In this document: one piece after another, positions 41,345-43,020 of the stretch | Position numbering within the stretch: position 1 is the stretch's first letter | Layout: every line of letters starts with the position of its first letter | NCBI GenBank assembly: GCA_005879255.1 | Contig: VBKY01000030.1 | Location: 30,702-73,721, forward strand | DNA length: 43,020 nt | Reading direction: 5' to 3' | Source: Deltaproteobacteria bacterium | GTDB taxonomy: Bacteria > Desulfobacterota_B > Binatia > UBA9968 | Position numbers and translations under genes: made by a program | The notes under the pieces: generated by a model | Databases searched by the model: none | Told to the model about the DNA's origin: nothing | What the model saw: only the letters and a program-made list of their open reading frames with translations

Positions 41345-41507
41345 AGCGTCCTCCAACGTTCTCTTTCATTATCTGTTCATCGCGGTGGAGACCTAGTCAT
41401 AAGTAAAGATGTAAGCGAAAAGCAAAAACCGGGAGAAACGACCGGGTGTTCCTGCTTTCCACGACTCAATGTTGCAGACTGTGCTATCGGTAGCGATGAA
41501 AGAATGG

Positions 41508-41537
41508 GATATAATTCCAGATTGACAACATTGTCAA
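41508..41537 (-). promoter_or_regulatory. Promoter with palindromic operator for the coiled-coil gene
   Basis: On the minus strand TTGACA (complement of 41532-41537) and TATATC (complement of 41508-41513) are 18 bases apart, about 165 bases before the ATG. The -35 box is embedded in a perfect inverted repeat TTGACAA-N2-TTGTCAA at 41522-41537, which looks like a repressor site. The rest of 41345-41645 contains no gene. Confidence 0.55.
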
Positions 41538-41645
41538 GTTCGCCAGTCAATTCTAACAGCGCGGCAACCCGTGTCGCCTCCGGGATCGAGTTTGTTTACG
41601 GCAGATCGAAGTAACCGTGCATTAACAAACTCGCAAATCGGACCG

Positions 41646-41675
41646 AAAAAAAAGGGAGGCAAATTGCCTCACTTT
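41646..41675 (-). terminator. Intrinsic terminator, active at least on the minus strand
   Basis: On the minus strand a GAGGC/GCCTC stem with loop AATTT is followed by CC and eight T residues (complement of 41646-41653). On the plus strand the same stem is followed by ACTTTTT, so it may work in both directions. It would end transcripts of the small gene at 41827-42084 before the coiled-coil gene promoter. Confidence 0.75.
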
Positions 41676-41826
41676 TTCGTACGTATGCTTAGAACTCGGC
41701 CTCGCGCGATTTGGAGATTTGGCAAACCTTAGTTTCGTAACCGCGAAATAGCAATAAGATTTCCTCGGCGGCCGATCAGTTCATAAGGTCGCGTATAGGA
41801 GCCAAGTTGAGTGAGGTTGCCTTTTG

Positions 41827-42084
41827 CTAACCGCCGGACTCGGCGAACCGCATCGCTTTCTGAATCTCGGAGACAATTTCGGGACAACACTGCCTGGCAA
41901 TCTCCAGTAGCATGCGCGCGTCGCGCTCGTCGCACGGAATGTTGTAGCCTTCAAACAGGACGCCGTCGAGCGAATAATCGATCCGCGTCGCTCGTTGAAT
42001 TGCCTCATGAGCGGGAGCTCCCCTGGGAATCCGGCTCCGCAATTTTTCATAGTCCCGGGAAGCGAGCTTTATGAATATTTTCAT
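41827..42084 (-). CDS. Conserved-looking small protein, unknown function
   Basis: An 85-residue hydrophilic product beginning MKIFIKLASRDYEKLRSRIP, with a central DGVLFEGYNIPCDERDARML and a helix containing ARQCCPEIVSEIQKAMRFA. The balanced composition, clean frame and Cys-containing C-terminal helix suggest a real gene, but I do not recognise the family. The ribosome site is weak (GAG seven bases upstream of the ATG). It has its own downstream terminator at 41646-41675. The 270 bases between it and the next fragment upstream hold nothing recognisable. Confidence 0.6.
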   Translation of the reverse strand: MKIFIKLASRDYEKLRSRIPRGAPAHEAIQRATRIDYSLDGVLFEGYNIPCDERDARMLLEIARQCCPEIVSEIQKAMRFAESGG

Positions 42085-42356
42085 GGTTAGCTCGTTAAGA
42101 CGAGTTTTCGATTAAATGCAATCAGAAAGCCACGAGCGAATCAATATCGGCGGCCTGAAGAGGGCGGCGAAGAGAAAAGGGGATAAGTCGAATTTCTGCA
42201 TTTTGTCTTTGCGGGATCGGTCCCGCGAATCCAGTGTTGACTCCAATCCCAAACGGTTTCGAGAGTTTGCCGATAGAGATGCCAACGATGTTAAAGGATG
42301 GTGCCATATGAATGTCTCTTTGTATGGAGACGGCCAATGGTATTGCGATGAGCCTG

Positions 42357-42788
42357 CTAGCGCTTCATTTCTGCCAGTACCTCCTCGAGGAGCCTGTAAT
42401 TGACAAGCTGGGTTACCGGAATCTCGCCCTTGAGCTTTGCCTGCTCGCGGATTTCCTTGATTTCCGCCTTGACGGCATCCTCCGGGATCGTCCCGTCTCT
42501 TGTGAAAACCTTGACGATCTCTCGTAGAGAAAGCGCCGCAGTCTTGCGGTCAAGTTTAAACTCGTCCATCAATAGGCCGATCACCCTTTCCTGATTTGCC
42601 GGGTCCCGGGTAAATTCCATGCCCTTGAGCGTTGCACGGATCATACGTTTTACCTGGCTGGGGTTGCTCTTGAGCTTTGCGTCGGCAGCTCCCACTCCGG
42701 CAAAAGGTGTCTGAAGATAGTCAACCGCGCTGCCAAGATTGCGAAACCTCAACTCCTCTGCCTTGAAGTTAAAGGGAATGGAAAGCAT
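42357..42788 (-). pseudogene. C-terminal fragment of an NMT1/THI5-like ABC substrate-binding protein
   Basis: The 143 residues read SIPFNFKAEELRFRNLGSAV, LQTPFAGVGAADAKLKSNPS, GMEFTRDPANQERVIGLLMD and a tail LVNYRLLEEVLAEMKR. This is the second lobe and C-terminal helices of SsuA/THI5-type periplasmic binding proteins, of which the full length is about 320-340 residues. The signal peptide and first lobe are missing, and a TAG lies in frame two codons before the ATG, so the piece is a truncated relic rather than a gene that continues upstream. Confidence 0.72.
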
Positions 42789-43020
42789 GGCCTACTCATG
42801 AACTCCTCATGAAAAAATCTTCATGAAGCACATTTTGGGTGGACTTCGGGGACTTGGGATGTCCCGAGGGAGAATGACTTAACGGGAAATCTCGGGTAAC
42901 GACGAGTGAATTCTTCAGGGTGCCAGTGGGGTCCTTTGGGTCAGATCCGATTAGCGAGGGTAAGATCTAAAATTCCGTTGGTAAAGACCGAAAACTACAG
43001 CTCGGTCTCAGCGGCCGAAA
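42789..43020. other. Right edge, no recognisable feature
   Basis: No gene is supported. The palindrome TCATGA occurs three times at 42796, 42807 and 42821, just upstream of the binding-protein fragment; spacing is irregular and no function is evident. Neither an intact ssrA nor an integrase appears before the edge. Confidence 0.4.

Noticed and set aside
42116..42403. 95-codon plus-strand frame between two island genes
   Set aside because: It has no ribosome site or recognisable motif and runs into the opposite-strand binding-protein fragment.

Overview
The window is a 43 kb piece of a Gram-negative bacterial chromosome of moderately high G+C. Cell-wall and division genes show a meso-diaminopimelate peptidoglycan (DNPR motif in MurE), a divisome with FtsA, FtsZ, FtsQ and FtsL, and lipoprotein signals. 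The gene mix (MraZ followed by a STAS protein, a PASTA-bearing FtsI, plant-type glutamate-cysteine ligase, MtnA, a fragment of an NMT1/THI5-like binding protein) suggests a deltaproteobacterial, NC10 or related uncultured lineage; this is inference and no taxonomic marker was checked.

Layout. 1-4757: an EamA permease running off the left edge, MgtE, an FAD-linked oxidase and an M48 lipoprotein protease. 4853-6725: a coiled-coil/zinc-ribbon protein with a promoter-terminator leader, an RNase HI-like protein, and the RNase P RNA gene five bases after it. 6992-24537: a complete division and cell wall (dcw) cluster in the order mraZ, STAS, rsmH, ftsL, ftsI, murE, murF, mraY, murD, ftsW, murG, murC, murB, ftsQ, ftsA, ftsZ, with a consensus-like promoter and TGGGN MraZ boxes in exact 10-base phase. 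24540-28584 (minus strand): a broken pentapeptide-repeat gene, ddl (completing the D-Ala-D-Ala supply outside the operon), an amino-acid binding protein, a relic of a luciferase-like oxidoreductase, and an HtrA-type protease. 28687-37091: HxlR regulator-acpS, mtnA-gshA, nagZ (minus), a deoxynucleoside kinase, panB-panC, a DUF502 membrane protein and smpB.

From about 37124 to the right edge the character changes: gene density falls, genes are short, broken or unrecognised, and a 20-base match to the 3' end of a tmRNA (or tRNA-Ala) lies on the minus strand just after smpB. I read this as the half attachment site of a genomic island inserted into ssrA, now decaying. It holds a small lipoprotein, a truncated alpha/beta hydrolase, a scrap of a LigD-type ligase domain, a 486-residue coiled-coil protein with two near-identical 99/98-residue units, a small conserved-looking protein and the C-terminal piece of a substrate-binding protein.

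The most unusual sequence signal is a set of short spacers built from a 7- or 8-base word repeated with drift, then repeated as its reverse complement: 20152-20236, 26023-26095, 29419-29571, 34083-34140 and 35014-35104. A one-armed heptamer run of the same kind lies in frame inside murE (12500-12527). Two of them (before murB and panC) share one word family and sit where the ribosome binding site should be.
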